A stretch of DNA of 48,020 bases from Acidobacteriaceae bacterium (GTDB taxonomy: Bacteria > Acidobacteriota > Terriglobia > Terriglobales > Acidobacteriaceae), in contig JANXYB010000010.1 in the NCBI GenBank assembly GCA_025350325.1, forward strand, positions 1-48,020, given 5' to 3'. The first letter of the stretch is position 1; the number at the start of each line of letters is the position of its first letter. Shown piece after piece: positions 29,974-38,513 of this stretch. The translations under genes were made by a program, and so were the position numbers. Under the pieces are notes generated by a model. That model was not told the DNA's origin and did no database searches. It saw nothing but the letters and a program-made list of their open reading frames with translations.

Positions 29974-32109
29974 ATGCGCTCTTCTAAAGTTCTGACTTTG
30001 GGCTTCCTTATCTTTGCCGCTGCTGCCCCGCTGGTTACGTATGCCCAGTTTCAGCCGCCGAATTCCGATGAACTGAAGATGACGTCCGATCCAAAGGCGC
30101 CAGGAGCCGCAGCCGTCTACCTTTACCGCGAAGAGACCGCCGACGATCCCCATCACTTTCGCACCGTTTACGCGCGGATCAAAGTGCTGACCGAACAGGG
30201 CAAGGAACTGGCCACAGTGCACGTCACCTACCAGAAGAATTTCGTCTTCAGCGCCTCGGGAACTAACTCCAGCAGAATGGGCGGGGGCAATTCGAATCAC
30301 TGGAACGCCCCCGACGTAAATCATGCGGGCGAAGATATGCCTTCCGACGCTGACACTTTCAACGTGCGCACCGACGTTTCGGCCATCGAGGGCAGGACAA
30401 TCCACCCCGACGGAACTATCGTTCTGCTGACCGGGACGCCGACTGATCTTTTGCGAAGTAAAAAGGGTCGTAACCAGGTCAACGAACTCACCTTTAACCT
30501 GCTTAGCGTTGAGGTTGGCAGCGTTCTCGAATACCGTTACCAGGTACGATACGATCGATTCGAACAGGCGCCGGAGTGGCACGTGCAGCAGCCTTATTTT
30601 GTGCACCGCGCGCATTATCTGTTCACGCCGGCTGAAAAGTTTCTCCCCGAGCGCAACAAAAACCTGAGCAGCGCGGGCATCGACGATAGTGCACTCACCG
30701 ACATTCACGGCCAGGCCATGACAGACATCCGCTCGGCTGCGGTGCTGCCACCCGGCGGAGCGGTTAAATTTGAAGCGTCGGGCCGCTACACGCTCGACCT
30801 TACGGATATACCGCCAGTCCCGAACGAGCCGTATGGCCCCGCTTTGGCAGCGCACGTTTACCAGGTCGCCTTCTTCTATACGCCGACGCCCGATGAGAAG
30901 GAATTCTGGCAGAAGGAGATGGGCTATTGGACCCGCAGTCTGAATCAATACATAGCTGCTACTCCACTCTTGCAGCGCACGGTTGCTGCAGAGACAAGCC
31001 CTTCCGATTCGCAACTCGTCAAGGCCAAGAAGCTTTTTGCTGTAGTGCAAAAGGTTGAGAATCAGGATTTCACTGTTGACGGGGAACCTGGTATCGGCAG
31101 CGATTGGATCCCGCGAGGACGTGTGGAATCCGTTCTCGAGTCAAAGAAGGGCACCAGCAGTCAGATTGCATATTTATATTTAGCGCTGGCGCGTGTTGCA
31201 GGTTTGAATGCAAGGGCTGAGCGCATTTCAAGTCGCAGTAATCGCATTTTTTCGCCTATGTTTCTGCGCACCGATCAACTCGACTCAGTGGTTATCGCGG
31301 TCAACATCGACGGTAAAGAAGTTACCGTCGATCCCGGCACCAAGATGGCGCCGTTTGAGACCATGCACTGGGCACATGCCGGTGCAGGTGGTGTAGCCAT
31401 GGCATCCAATGGCAAGGTCGAGGTCATCATCACCCCCTTACAGTTGAATACGGATAACAGCCTCCTTCGTGTTGGGAGTCTTAACGTCAGCCCGCAGGGT
31501 GCAATCTCGGGGACACTGAAGGTCGGATTTGTTGGGCAGCAGGCAATTCAATTGCGGCAACTGGCGATTCGCTCGACCCCGGAGACAGTCAAGGAGGAAA
31601 TCAACAAAATGCTGGCGCGGCAGGTGCCCGAAGGCATCGAGGCGAAGGTTGATCGCATCGTTAACCTCGACGATCCGACCAAACAGTTGTTGGCCATGGT
31701 CCCCGTTTCCGGCATTTTGGCTACGCACACCGGCAGCCGCCTAATTCTTCCCCGTATTTTCTTTGAGAGCAGGGAGACGAATCCATTCCCCGCAGAAGAG
31801 AAACGAGTGTCGCCCGTCGACATGCGGTATCCCTCGCAAGAGCAGGAACAAATCACTTATGTATTTCCGGCCAGATTTGCCCCGGAAGGAACGCCGGAGG
31901 ACGCCAAGTTCAGTTGGCAAAATAATGCCGCATACCAGTTGCGGACGAAGGTAAATTCCGGCTCTGTCACGAATTCCCGCGTATTGGCGCGCGGATTTAC
32001 ACTGCTCGATGCAGGGGAATATGACGAGCTACGCAATTTCTATCAGAAGGTGATTAGCGCCGATCAGCAGCAACTGGTGCTGACGACAGTTCGACCGTCT
32101 GGCGAGTAA
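29974..32109 (+). CDS. Exported DUF3857/transglutaminase-fold protein with degenerate active site
   Basis: The protein has 711 residues. The ATG follows a purine-rich GGGGGAAAA site. A signal peptide (VLTLGFLIFAAAAPLVTYA) precedes a DUF3857-type region (about 45-300; 'VLEYRYQVRYDRFEQAPEW') and a transglutaminase-like core (about 350-480). Active members carry a GDCKD-like cysteine motif. Here the equivalent is KGTSSQIAYLYLALARVAG, with no cysteine. The His of the usual 'NH' strand is also missing (DQLDSVVIAV), while the Asp of VDPGTK remains. The protein is therefore probably a non-catalytic binding form. The C-terminal third is beta-rich and of unknown function. It is divergent from propeller paralogue 2 and lies upstream of paralogue 3 on the same strand. 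Confidence 0.8.
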   Translation: MRSSKVLTLGFLIFAAAAPLVTYAQFQPPNSDELKMTSDPKAPGAAAVYLYREETADDPHHFRTVYARIKVLTEQGKELATVHVTYQKNFVFSASGTNSSRMGGGNSNHWNAPDVNHAGEDMPSDADTFNVRTDVSAIEGRTIHPDGTIVLLTGTPTDLLRSKKGRNQVNELTFNLLSVEVGSVLEYRYQVRYDRFEQAPEWHVQQPYFVHRAHYLFTPAEKFLPERNKNLSSAGIDDSALTDIHGQAMTDIRSAAVLPPGGAVKFEASGRYTLDLTDIPPVPNEPYGPALAAHVYQVAFFYTPTPDEKEFWQKEMGYWTRSLNQYIAATPLLQRTVAAETSPSDSQLVKAKKLFAVVQKVENQDFTVDGEPGIGSDWIPRGRVESVLESKKGTSSQIAYLYLALARVAGLNARAERISSRSNRIFSPMFLRTDQLDSVVIAVNIDGKEVTVDPGTKMAPFETMHWAHAGAGGVAMASNGKVEVIITPLQLNTDNSLLRVGSLNVSPQGAISGTLKVGFVGQQAIQLRQLAIRSTPETVKEEINKMLARQVPEGIEAKVDRIVNLDDPTKQLLAMVPVSGILATHTGSRLILPRIFFESRETNPFPAEEKRVSPVDMRYPSQEQEQITYVFPARFAPEGTPEDAKFSWQNNAAYQLRTKVNSGSVTNSRVLARGFTLLDAGEYDELRNFYQKVISADQQQLVLTTVRPSGE

Positions 32110-32356
32110 CCCACGGATTTAATTTCGCGGTCTGGCGTGTTTGGCGTCTCGGCTTAAGCGAACTTGAGCTCGCACTGCGGCGACTAGTCTTTGCATTTAT
32201 TTGTGGCCTACAATTGAGAATGAGTGGCGACCTGTAGACGTCGGTTCCGTCCACCAATCCCGAACGCGCACTTGGCACTGGACCTACGGAACTCTATTGA
32301 GCGCAGTATGCTCCACGTTTTTCCAATGCCATCGAATGCGGGTTTATGGAGGAACA

Positions 32357-34072
32357 GTGCTTTCAGGTTTTACGCCCCATCGGCGGGCCATGCTCCACCT
32401 TATCGCATGCCTTGCTACATTTGCTGTTGTGCTTTTGACGTTTGGCTTTTCGCAGCTGCACCCTGATCATGCCGGTCTCGTTCAAGTTGTTTTTGCAGTG
32501 CACGCAGCAGAGACCACCCCGAAGATACTTTCGCCAATTTCGATCGACTATCCCGAAAACCAATCCATCTTTCCGCCAGGCATTACCCCACCAACATTCC
32601 TGTGGCGCGACGGAGCGGGTACATCGTGGGCAATCGACGTTTCATTTGCGGACAAGGCGACACCGCTTCATGTTCAATCCAAGGGCGCACGCATGCAGCT
32701 CGGCGTTATCGACCCGGATTGCATCGCCGATTCGAATCAGCCGCCAAAGCTGACGACACAGCAAGCCGCGAGCTGGACATGGACTCCGGACGCAGCCACG
32801 TGGAACGCAATTCAGCAACACTCCGTTGCCCAGCCCGCAACGGTCACGATTACCGGCTATCGCGACGGGCAGGTGGCCTATTCGCAATCGCACATCTCGC
32901 TGAGCACGTCGAAGGACGAAGTGGGCGCGCCGATTTTTTATCGCGACGTTCCGCTGATGCCGAGCGCAGGGTCGGGGGGAGCCGTGCAACCGCTGGCGCA
33001 ATCGGCTATTCACCTGATTCACTGGCGCATCCGCGACGTCCACAAGGCAGAGAGCCACACCGTCCTGAAAGATATGCCGACGTGTGCTAATTGCCATTCG
33101 TTCTCTGCGGACGGAAAAACTTTCGGCATGGACATCGACGGGCCGGCTAACGACAAGGGCCTCTATGCGATCGTTCCGGTGCAGAAGCACATGACCATAC
33201 AGAGCAAGGACATGGTTCACTGGAATACCGATGGAGCAGTCGGCAAAGTGCGCGTCGGATTCATGTCGCAGGTTTCGCCCGACGGGCGTTATGTGCTGAG
33301 CACCTTCGCGGGCCCGGCGGTCGACCGCATGATCGACAGCTACTACGTCACTAACTTCATGGACTATCGCTTTCTGCAAGTCTTCTTTCCGACACGCGGA
33401 ATTCTCGAATACTACAGCCGTGCCACCGGCTTGCGCCAACCGCTTCCGGGAGCAGACGATCCAAAATACGTGCAAACGGATGGAGTGTGGAGCCCTGACG
33501 GAAAATACATCATATTTGCGCGTGCCGAAGCGCGCGATCCACGGCCGCCGGGTCAGCCGCACGCGACGCACGCCAACGATCCGAGCGAAACGCAGATCAA
33601 GTACGAGCTTTATCGCATTCCTTTCAACGATGGAAAGGGAGGCATCGCGGAGCGGATTGCAGGGGCGTCAGGGAACGGCATGAGCAATAACTTTCCCAAG
33701 GTTTCCCCAGACGGCAAGTGGATTGTGTTTGTGCAATGCAAGAACGGACAACTAATGCGGCCCGACAGCCAGCTTTACATCATTCCTTTTAGCGGTGGGA
33801 TCGCGCGCCGCATGCGTGCCAATACTAGTCTTATGAATTCATGGCACAGCTTCTCGCCCAACGGGCATTGGATGGTGTTTTCTTCAAAGGCGCGGTCGCC
33901 TTACACAATGATGTATCTGACGCACCTTGACGCGAACGGCAACGACAGTCCGGCGATTTTGATTGATAATGCGACTGCAGCGAACCGAGCTGTTAATCTC
34001 CCAGAGTTCGTAAACATCGGCACCGAAGGAATCGACCAAATCGAGGTGCACGTAGCCGATGGCAGCAAGTAG
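32357..34072 (+). CDS. Exported CxxCH beta-propeller protein without TPR tail, paralogue 3
   Basis: The protein has about 571 residues from a GTG at 32357 that follows GGAGG four bases upstream. ATGs at 32336 and 32390 are alternatives, and the open frame reaches 32201. A signal segment (MLHLIACLATFAVVLLTF) precedes the parts seen in the other two copies: 'GAPIFYRDVPLMPS', a c-haem motif CANCH at residues 243-247, propeller blades ('VGFMSQVSPDGRYVL', VWSPDGKYIIFARAEA, NNFPKVSPDGKWIVF, 'SFSPNGHWMVFSSKA') and ANRAVNLPEFVNIG. It ends just where the paralogues begin their TPR tail. A separate TPR gene overlaps its last 14 bases, so this copy is split where the others are fused. Function is unknown. 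Confidence 0.85.
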   Translation: MLSGFTPHRRAMLHLIACLATFAVVLLTFGFSQLHPDHAGLVQVVFAVHAAETTPKILSPISIDYPENQSIFPPGITPPTFLWRDGAGTSWAIDVSFADKATPLHVQSKGARMQLGVIDPDCIADSNQPPKLTTQQAASWTWTPDAATWNAIQQHSVAQPATVTITGYRDGQVAYSQSHISLSTSKDEVGAPIFYRDVPLMPSAGSGGAVQPLAQSAIHLIHWRIRDVHKAESHTVLKDMPTCANCHSFSADGKTFGMDIDGPANDKGLYAIVPVQKHMTIQSKDMVHWNTDGAVGKVRVGFMSQVSPDGRYVLSTFAGPAVDRMIDSYYVTNFMDYRFLQVFFPTRGILEYYSRATGLRQPLPGADDPKYVQTDGVWSPDGKYIIFARAEARDPRPPGQPHATHANDPSETQIKYELYRIPFNDGKGGIAERIAGASGNGMSNNFPKVSPDGKWIVFVQCKNGQLMRPDSQLYIIPFSGGIARRMRANTSLMNSWHSFSPNGHWMVFSSKARSPYTMMYLTHLDANGNDSPAILIDNATAANRAVNLPEFVNIGTEGIDQIEVHVADGSK

Positions 34073-34895
34073 AAAGCAAAATCCAGCGGCCAGCGCGAAG
34101 ACGAATTGTTTGAGTTTATTCATGCTTGGCTTCGTGGGCATCTTCGGGTGTTGCACGCTATTCGCAGAACAGGCTGTCGGGGCGGAGCGGTGTACGCCTC
34201 CCGCGACAATGAAAGCTCGTTTCGACAAGCCGGATGCTGCGGCGTTCACTGACCTTGGTGTCTATTTTGCCGGGCAACAAAATTACACTTGCGCAGCAAG
34301 CGCTTTTGCGACCTCGCTGCAGATGGAGCCGAGGCAGAAAGATGCGGCTCATGTTGCGTTCATGTTTGGATCAAGCCTTTATTTTTCCGGCGATATAAAA
34401 GAGGCAGTTGCGTCACTGCAGGAAGCGGAGAAGCTTGGCTATCGCGATATCAAGATTCATCTCATCCTTGGCGCAGCGCTCGATGCATCGCAGACGACCT
34501 CAGATGCTGAAATGGAGTGGCGCGCCGCAATCGAAATTGATCCCGAAGCATCGACTGCACTCGACAGCCTCTCGAACGATCTCATCAACGATGGAGATTA
34601 CTAGAGCACCATCGATCTGCTTGAAAGGCCGCGCCTGCTGGGTCAGCGAACGGTGCAGCAGAGTCTCAATCTAGGGATTGCCTACGCCAAGTCTGGGAAG
34701 CTGGAGGAAGCAGGGAGGGTGCTGCGCGACGGTATCAACACGACGCCCGACTCTCTTGAACTCGCCCAGGCGCTCACAGAGATTTTGAATCAACTTGGTC
34801 GTAAAGAAGAGGCAGCAATCGTTATAAAAGTAGCGCGGAGTCAGCATGCCGCGCAGGCACCGCCCTCTTCATCGAATCCGCAAATTCTAATATGA
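34059..34895 (+). pseudogene. Exported TPR protein split by an amber stop
   Basis: The ATG lies inside the last codons of the propeller gene (14-base overlap, different frame), which implies translational coupling. The first part (181 residues) has its own signal peptide ('LFMLGFVGIFGCCTLFAE') and TPR units (AASAFATSLQMEP, 'AEMEWRAAIEIDP'). A TAG at 34602-34604 follows NDGDY. The same frame then runs on without another stop to 34895 with TPR sequence (QQSLNLGIAYAKSGKLEEAG, 'LAQALTEILNQLGRKEEA'). The protein at 22636-24261 is similar across this junction (VGRQDFKGVIVLL against NDGDY-stop-STIDLL), so the stop interrupts an ancestral gene. A single nonsense change fits; readthrough or sequencing error are alternatives. 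It would have scaffolded the adjacent propeller protein. Confidence 0.75.
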
Positions 34896-34929
34896 GCGGC
34901 GCAACCAAAGTTGGCTGCGCCGCTCATAT
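34890..34929. terminator. Bidirectional terminator hairpin
   Basis: The arms ATATGAGCGGCGCA (34890-34903) and TGCGCCGCTCATAT (34916-34929) are perfect complements. An inner CCAA/TTGG pair extends the stem. It lies between the convergent TPR pseudogene, whose stop codon is inside the left arm, and glutamine synthetase. T-tracts are weak, but the stem is very strong. Confidence 0.75.
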
Positions 34930-34960
34930 TGCCCCGTCGTAATATTCCAGAATTGCCGTC

Positions 34961-36391
34961 TTAGAACATGTTCCAGAGCGACTGGTTGTAGACCTCGTGG
35001 TGGTACTGCACTTCGGAGGCCTTGACGAATGTTCCAAGCTCGCGCGGAGAACGATCGGCCGCAGCCTGCTTGAGATCGGCAAACCGGCCTTGCACATCAG
35101 CGCCAAGAATTTGACCAATCCAACTCGACCCTTTGAAGTCGTCGATCGCCTGCTGAATGTGGTCAGGCAAGTAGCGCTGCGCCTGGCGAATATTTTCAAT
35201 CTCCGCCTTAGGCCCATCGATGCCAGTCTTGAAGATCGAGAAAAGCGTCAGGTATGGGTTAGCATCAGGCGCGACAGAGCGCACTTCGACGCGCATTGAC
35301 TTCGAGTTACCGATGGGCACGCGCACCATCGATCCGCGATCGGTGGCCGAAGCCTTGATCTGGTTCGGCGCTTCAAAGTGCGGATCGAGGCGCCGAAACG
35401 CATTGACGCTAGGATTGAGAATGAGGCAGATGTCGAGGGCGCTGGCGAGAATGCGGTCGATGAAATCCCACCCAAATCCGGAAAGTTGCTCCTGTCCCTT
35501 CTCATCCCACATGAGATTGACCTTGTCTTTTGAGACGGAGACGTTGGTGTGCATGCCGCTGCCGTTGACGCCGACGACGGGTTTGGGCAAGAAGCAGGCG
35601 GTGTAATTCATGTTGTTGGCTATCTGGCGCGTGAGCAGTTTGTAGAGTTGGATCTGGTCCGCTGCCATGACAACTTCGCCATAGCCGTAGTTGATTTCAA
35701 ACTGGCTAGGCGCAACCTCGGGGTGATCCTTTTCGTTCTGGAAGCCCATGGCGCGCTGCACTTCAGCAGCCGTGTCGATGAACTGACGCAGCGGATCGAG
35801 AGGGAGGACGTGATAATAGCCGCCGGTGTTGATAAATTCGAAACGGCCAGTCTCGTGGAAACGCCCTTCGGCGTCGCGGCCCGCGAACAGAAATCCCTCA
35901 ATCTCATTGGCTGCATTGAGGGTGTAGCCCTTCTCCTTGTAGAGCTTGTCGGAGTAGCTTTTGAGCACGCCGCGCAAGTCGCCGGAATAAGGCGTTCCGT
36001 CCTTGTCGATTACCGTGCCGAAGACCAGCACTTTGCCATTGCCAAACACATCGGCGGGCACCCAGTAGAAGGCGCTCCAGTCAATGCCCAGGCGAAGATC
36101 GCTTTCTTTCTGTGCGGTGAATCCGCGAATCGAAGATCCATCAAATGTCAAATTTTCATACGCACCGAGGAGGAACTTCTTGTCATAGTCCAGCAGGTGC
36201 AGGCGGCCTTCCAAGTCTGAGAACAGCACTGTGACAGCCTTGATCCGCTTCTCATCGGTGAGATATTTCAGCCGCTTGTCACGAATTTCGTCAATCGGCA
36301 ACCGGCTCGAGCGGTCAGCCTTAGCTTTCAGGTTCAGCTCTTCAAGCTCCTCGTAGGGGAGCGCTAGAAAATTGCGGTACTCAGTTGCCAT
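34961..36391 (-). CDS. glnA: Glutamine synthetase, type I-like
   Basis: The protein has 476 residues from the ATG at 36391, chosen for AAGGAG four bases upstream. It makes glutamine from glutamate, ammonia and ATP in the cytoplasm. Type I landmarks are present: FDGSSIRGF, metal-binding NEIEGFLF, 'EVAPSQFEINYGYGE', NGSGMHTNVS, NPSVNAFRRL followed by FEAP (the flap glutamate), 'ATDRGSMVRVP' and RVEVRSVAPDANPYL. The NLYDLPP-type tyrosine loop used for adenylylation is not seen after that point, so control is likely by feedback or expression, as in the alpha subgroup. Length matches type I enzymes. It lies downstream of the kinase gene on the same strand (93-base gap) and ends at a strong bidirectional terminator. 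Confidence 0.93.
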   Translation of the reverse strand: MATEYRNFLALPYEELEELNLKAKADRSSRLPIDEIRDKRLKYLTDEKRIKAVTVLFSDLEGRLHLLDYDKKFLLGAYENLTFDGSSIRGFTAQKESDLRLGIDWSAFYWVPADVFGNGKVLVFGTVIDKDGTPYSGDLRGVLKSYSDKLYKEKGYTLNAANEIEGFLFAGRDAEGRFHETGRFEFINTGGYYHVLPLDPLRQFIDTAAEVQRAMGFQNEKDHPEVAPSQFEINYGYGEVVMAADQIQLYKLLTRQIANNMNYTACFLPKPVVGVNGSGMHTNVSVSKDKVNLMWDEKGQEQLSGFGWDFIDRILASALDICLILNPSVNAFRRLDPHFEAPNQIKASATDRGSMVRVPIGNSKSMRVEVRSVAPDANPYLTLFSIFKTGIDGPKAEIENIRQAQRYLPDHIQQAIDDFKGSSWIGQILGADVQGRFADLKQAAADRSPRELGTFVKASEVQYHHEVYNQSLWNMF

Positions 36392-36484
36392 GGTTCTCCT
36401 TCTAAAGGGAATTGTTCGCGTATTCAATGAAAGTGTAAGGTCCGATGCATAAGGAACCCGTGAAGATTGCAGTCGTGCCCGGGC

Positions 36485-37459
36485 CTACCGATGACGAGCT
36501 ATAAGGGTCATTACCACCAGAATAACAACTGGGATAAGGGCGAGGGCGACGTAGTAGAGTACGGCCCGCGACTTGTGAGATTTGCGATTGTTCCAGTCTC
36601 GTATCTCGGGCCGGTCTTCTACGCCTACCTGGTCAAGGTGCTTCAAATCCTGTTCAAACTCCTGCGCCCGCATGTACCTGTTTTTAGGATCCCGTTCCAA
36701 AGCCCTGTACAAAACTTCTTGCAATTGCGGCGAGATGTTCGGCTCGACCAGGGCAGGCGGAGTCGGGTAATTGATAAGCCGGTCGTTCATCGTCTCCATC
36801 GGAGATGCGCCGGTAAAGGGCTGCTTCCCGGTGAGCATTTCGTAAAGCATGATGCCCATGGCGTAGATGTCCGAGCGCCCATCGCCGCGCTTGCCCTTTA
36901 CCTGCTCTGGTGAAATGTAGTCGGCAGTCCCGAGGGTTGCAGTTATGTTGGCGTAAGTAAGACGGCGCGACGCAGTATCCCCGGCGATACCAAAATCAAT
37001 CAGCTTCACGTTGTCGTTATCGTCGACCATGATGTTTTCCGGCTTCAAGTCGCGATGTACGACGCCATTTTCGTGGATGTACGCGAGCGCCTCAAGTACG
37101 TTGATCGCGATGCGGATCGCACGATCCTGTGGGATTCTGCCCTCTGAGAGTATCTGGCGCAGCAGGCGCCCGTCGCACCACTCCATCACCATGTAAACAC
37201 GGGAACGATGCTGGTCTGGAAGCACCCGCATCACCATGGGGTGATGTAGCTTTTCGCCGATGGCAGCCTCGCGCTGGAATCGATCAAAAAGAATCGGATC
37301 GGCTTCCATGTCAGGGTGGGGAATTTTGAGCGCCACCACGGTATTGTCGCGCGTGTCGACTGCCCGGAAAATCGAAGCCATGCCACTGCAAGCAACCGCG
37401 GCTTCGATGCGGTATGAGTCGATCTGCGAACCGGCTTCTATCGTATCCAGAAAGCCCAT
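36485..37459 (-). CDS. Membrane-anchored Ser/Thr protein kinase
   Basis: The protein has 324 residues. A Hanks-type kinase domain (about 15-275) has the ATP-site lysine in VVALKIP, the catalytic loop HRDLKPEN (residues 135-142, Asp137), IDFGIAG, and a TLGTADYISPEQ activation segment. The glycine loop reads VACSGMASIF, so the first two glycines of GxGxxG are replaced. Similar loops occur in active bacterial kinases, but activity should be tested. One transmembrane helix lies near the C-terminus (about 300-320), leaving only a few residues outside and so no sensor domain. The PP2C phosphatase gene lies 88 bases upstream on the same strand, a typical kinase/phosphatase operon. Substrates are unknown. 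Confidence 0.9.
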   Translation of the reverse strand: MGFLDTIEAGSQIDSYRIEAAVACSGMASIFRAVDTRDNTVVALKIPHPDMEADPILFDRFQREAAIGEKLHHPMVMRVLPDQHRSRVYMVMEWCDGRLLRQILSEGRIPQDRAIRIAINVLEALAYIHENGVVHRDLKPENIMVDDNDNVKLIDFGIAGDTASRRLTYANITATLGTADYISPEQVKGKRGDGRSDIYAMGIMLYEMLTGKQPFTGASPMETMNDRLINYPTPPALVEPNISPQLQEVLYRALERDPKNRYMRAQEFEQDLKHLDQVGVEDRPEIRDWNNRKSHKSRAVLYYVALALIPVVILVVMTLIARHR

Positions 37460-37547
37460 CGGTGGTCTGCTCCATGCGAGTAGCTCTCTTTACTTTACCG
37501 GAAAGCCCTACGAAAACAGCGGCACCGATCATTAAGCATGCGAGGAA

Positions 37548-38441
37548 TTAGCCCGGCAAACGATAAGGCCGGCCACGATACATGCCTACCTGCTCGACTG
37601 AGCGCACGCGAATGACCTGTGCTGTCGTGTTGTCATTCCCGTCGATCTCCACGCCGCGCATCACGAGTTCGTGCGCGATTTCATCGACGCTTTTATTCTG
37701 CGAAACGATGGCGGCTATTGTCTTCTCGGGCATTTCGTCGTGCAGGCCGTCAGAACAAAGCACTAGCACGTCCGCAGGCCTGACGGTCAGGGCAATCGTA
37801 TCGGGCGAGACAAACATTTCCGGTCCCAGCGAGCGAATGAGCACGTGACGTGAATCCGATGTAGCCGCTTCGTCGGCGGTGACGAGGCCCATCTTCCTCT
37901 GTTCGTTCACCCACGTATGGTCTTGCGTGATTTGCTTCGCCACCCCGCCCCGCACCAGGTAGCAACGCGAATCTCCTACGTGTGACACGATTGCCTGATC
38001 ATGTCGAAGAGCACAAGCCACCACTGTCGTCGCCATTTTCTTGCCGCGGAATTCTGGAGCCAGTGTGCGATCATGTACCGCAGCATTGGCGAATTGAACG
38101 AGGCGGGGAAGCAGGCTTATAAGCATCGCTCCTGACTGGGCCTTTTCGAATTCTTCAACGAGGACGGAAACGGCAGTCGCAGACGCGACCTCGCCCAGAT
38201 CCATTCCACCGACCCCGTCGGCTACTGCGAAGAGATAGCCATGCGAACGCGCCTGGTGGCGCGAGTTGGGTATAAACGAACCCATCGCGTCTTCATTGTT
38301 AGTGCGAATCTTGCCCGGATCACTTGCCTGCGCGAAAACTACATCCAGCATCGGCGCCGCCGCCTCAAAGTTGTCCGCTGAAGCGGAGGGTGCATTTATG
38401 AGTAAAGTAAACAGATCTGCGGTAGAATCTGGGGTTTCCAT
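37548..38441 (-). CDS. PP2C-family protein phosphatase
   Basis: The protein has 297 residues, and the catalytic domain fills about 32-285. PPM/PP2C metal-binding motifs are complete: RTNNEDA, ADGVGGM, 'VGDSRCYLV', LCSDGLHDEM and GNDNTTA. It removes phosphate from Ser/Thr in the cytoplasm, with two Mn or Mg ions. No membrane segment or sensor domain is seen. The first 30 residues are an extra, low-complexity N-terminus, so a later start (M31) is possible. It is upstream of the kinase gene in the same direction, 88 bases away, and the two probably oppose each other on shared substrates. Confidence 0.9.
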   Translation of the reverse strand: METPDSTADLFTLLINAPSASADNFEAAAPMLDVVFAQASDPGKIRTNNEDAMGSFIPNSRHQARSHGYLFAVADGVGGMDLGEVASATAVSVLVEEFEKAQSGAMLISLLPRLVQFANAAVHDRTLAPEFRGKKMATTVVACALRHDQAIVSHVGDSRCYLVRGGVAKQITQDHTWVNEQRKMGLVTADEAATSDSRHVLIRSLGPEMFVSPDTIALTVRPADVLVLCSDGLHDEMPEKTIAAIVSQNKSVDEIAHELVMRGVEIDGNDNTTAQVIRVRSVEQVGMYRGRPYRLPG

Positions 38442-38513
38442 CTCCGACCTGATCGCATAGATCGGAAATGGATTTTGCCAGGGTGTAGCTGTTGGTTCAT
38501 GGCTACTACTAAC

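Noticed and set aside
29923..31050. 375-residue open frame on minus, antisense to the DUF3857 gene
   Set aside because: It lies fully over a well-supported gene, has no recognisable domain or ribosome binding site, and long antisense frames are common in GC-rich DNA.
32642..33571. 309-residue open frame on minus, antisense to propeller paralogue 3
   Set aside because: The opposite strand has clear conserved motifs and close paralogues; similar antisense frames over the other paralogues (for example 6298-6822 and 27471-28139) show this is a codon-use shadow.
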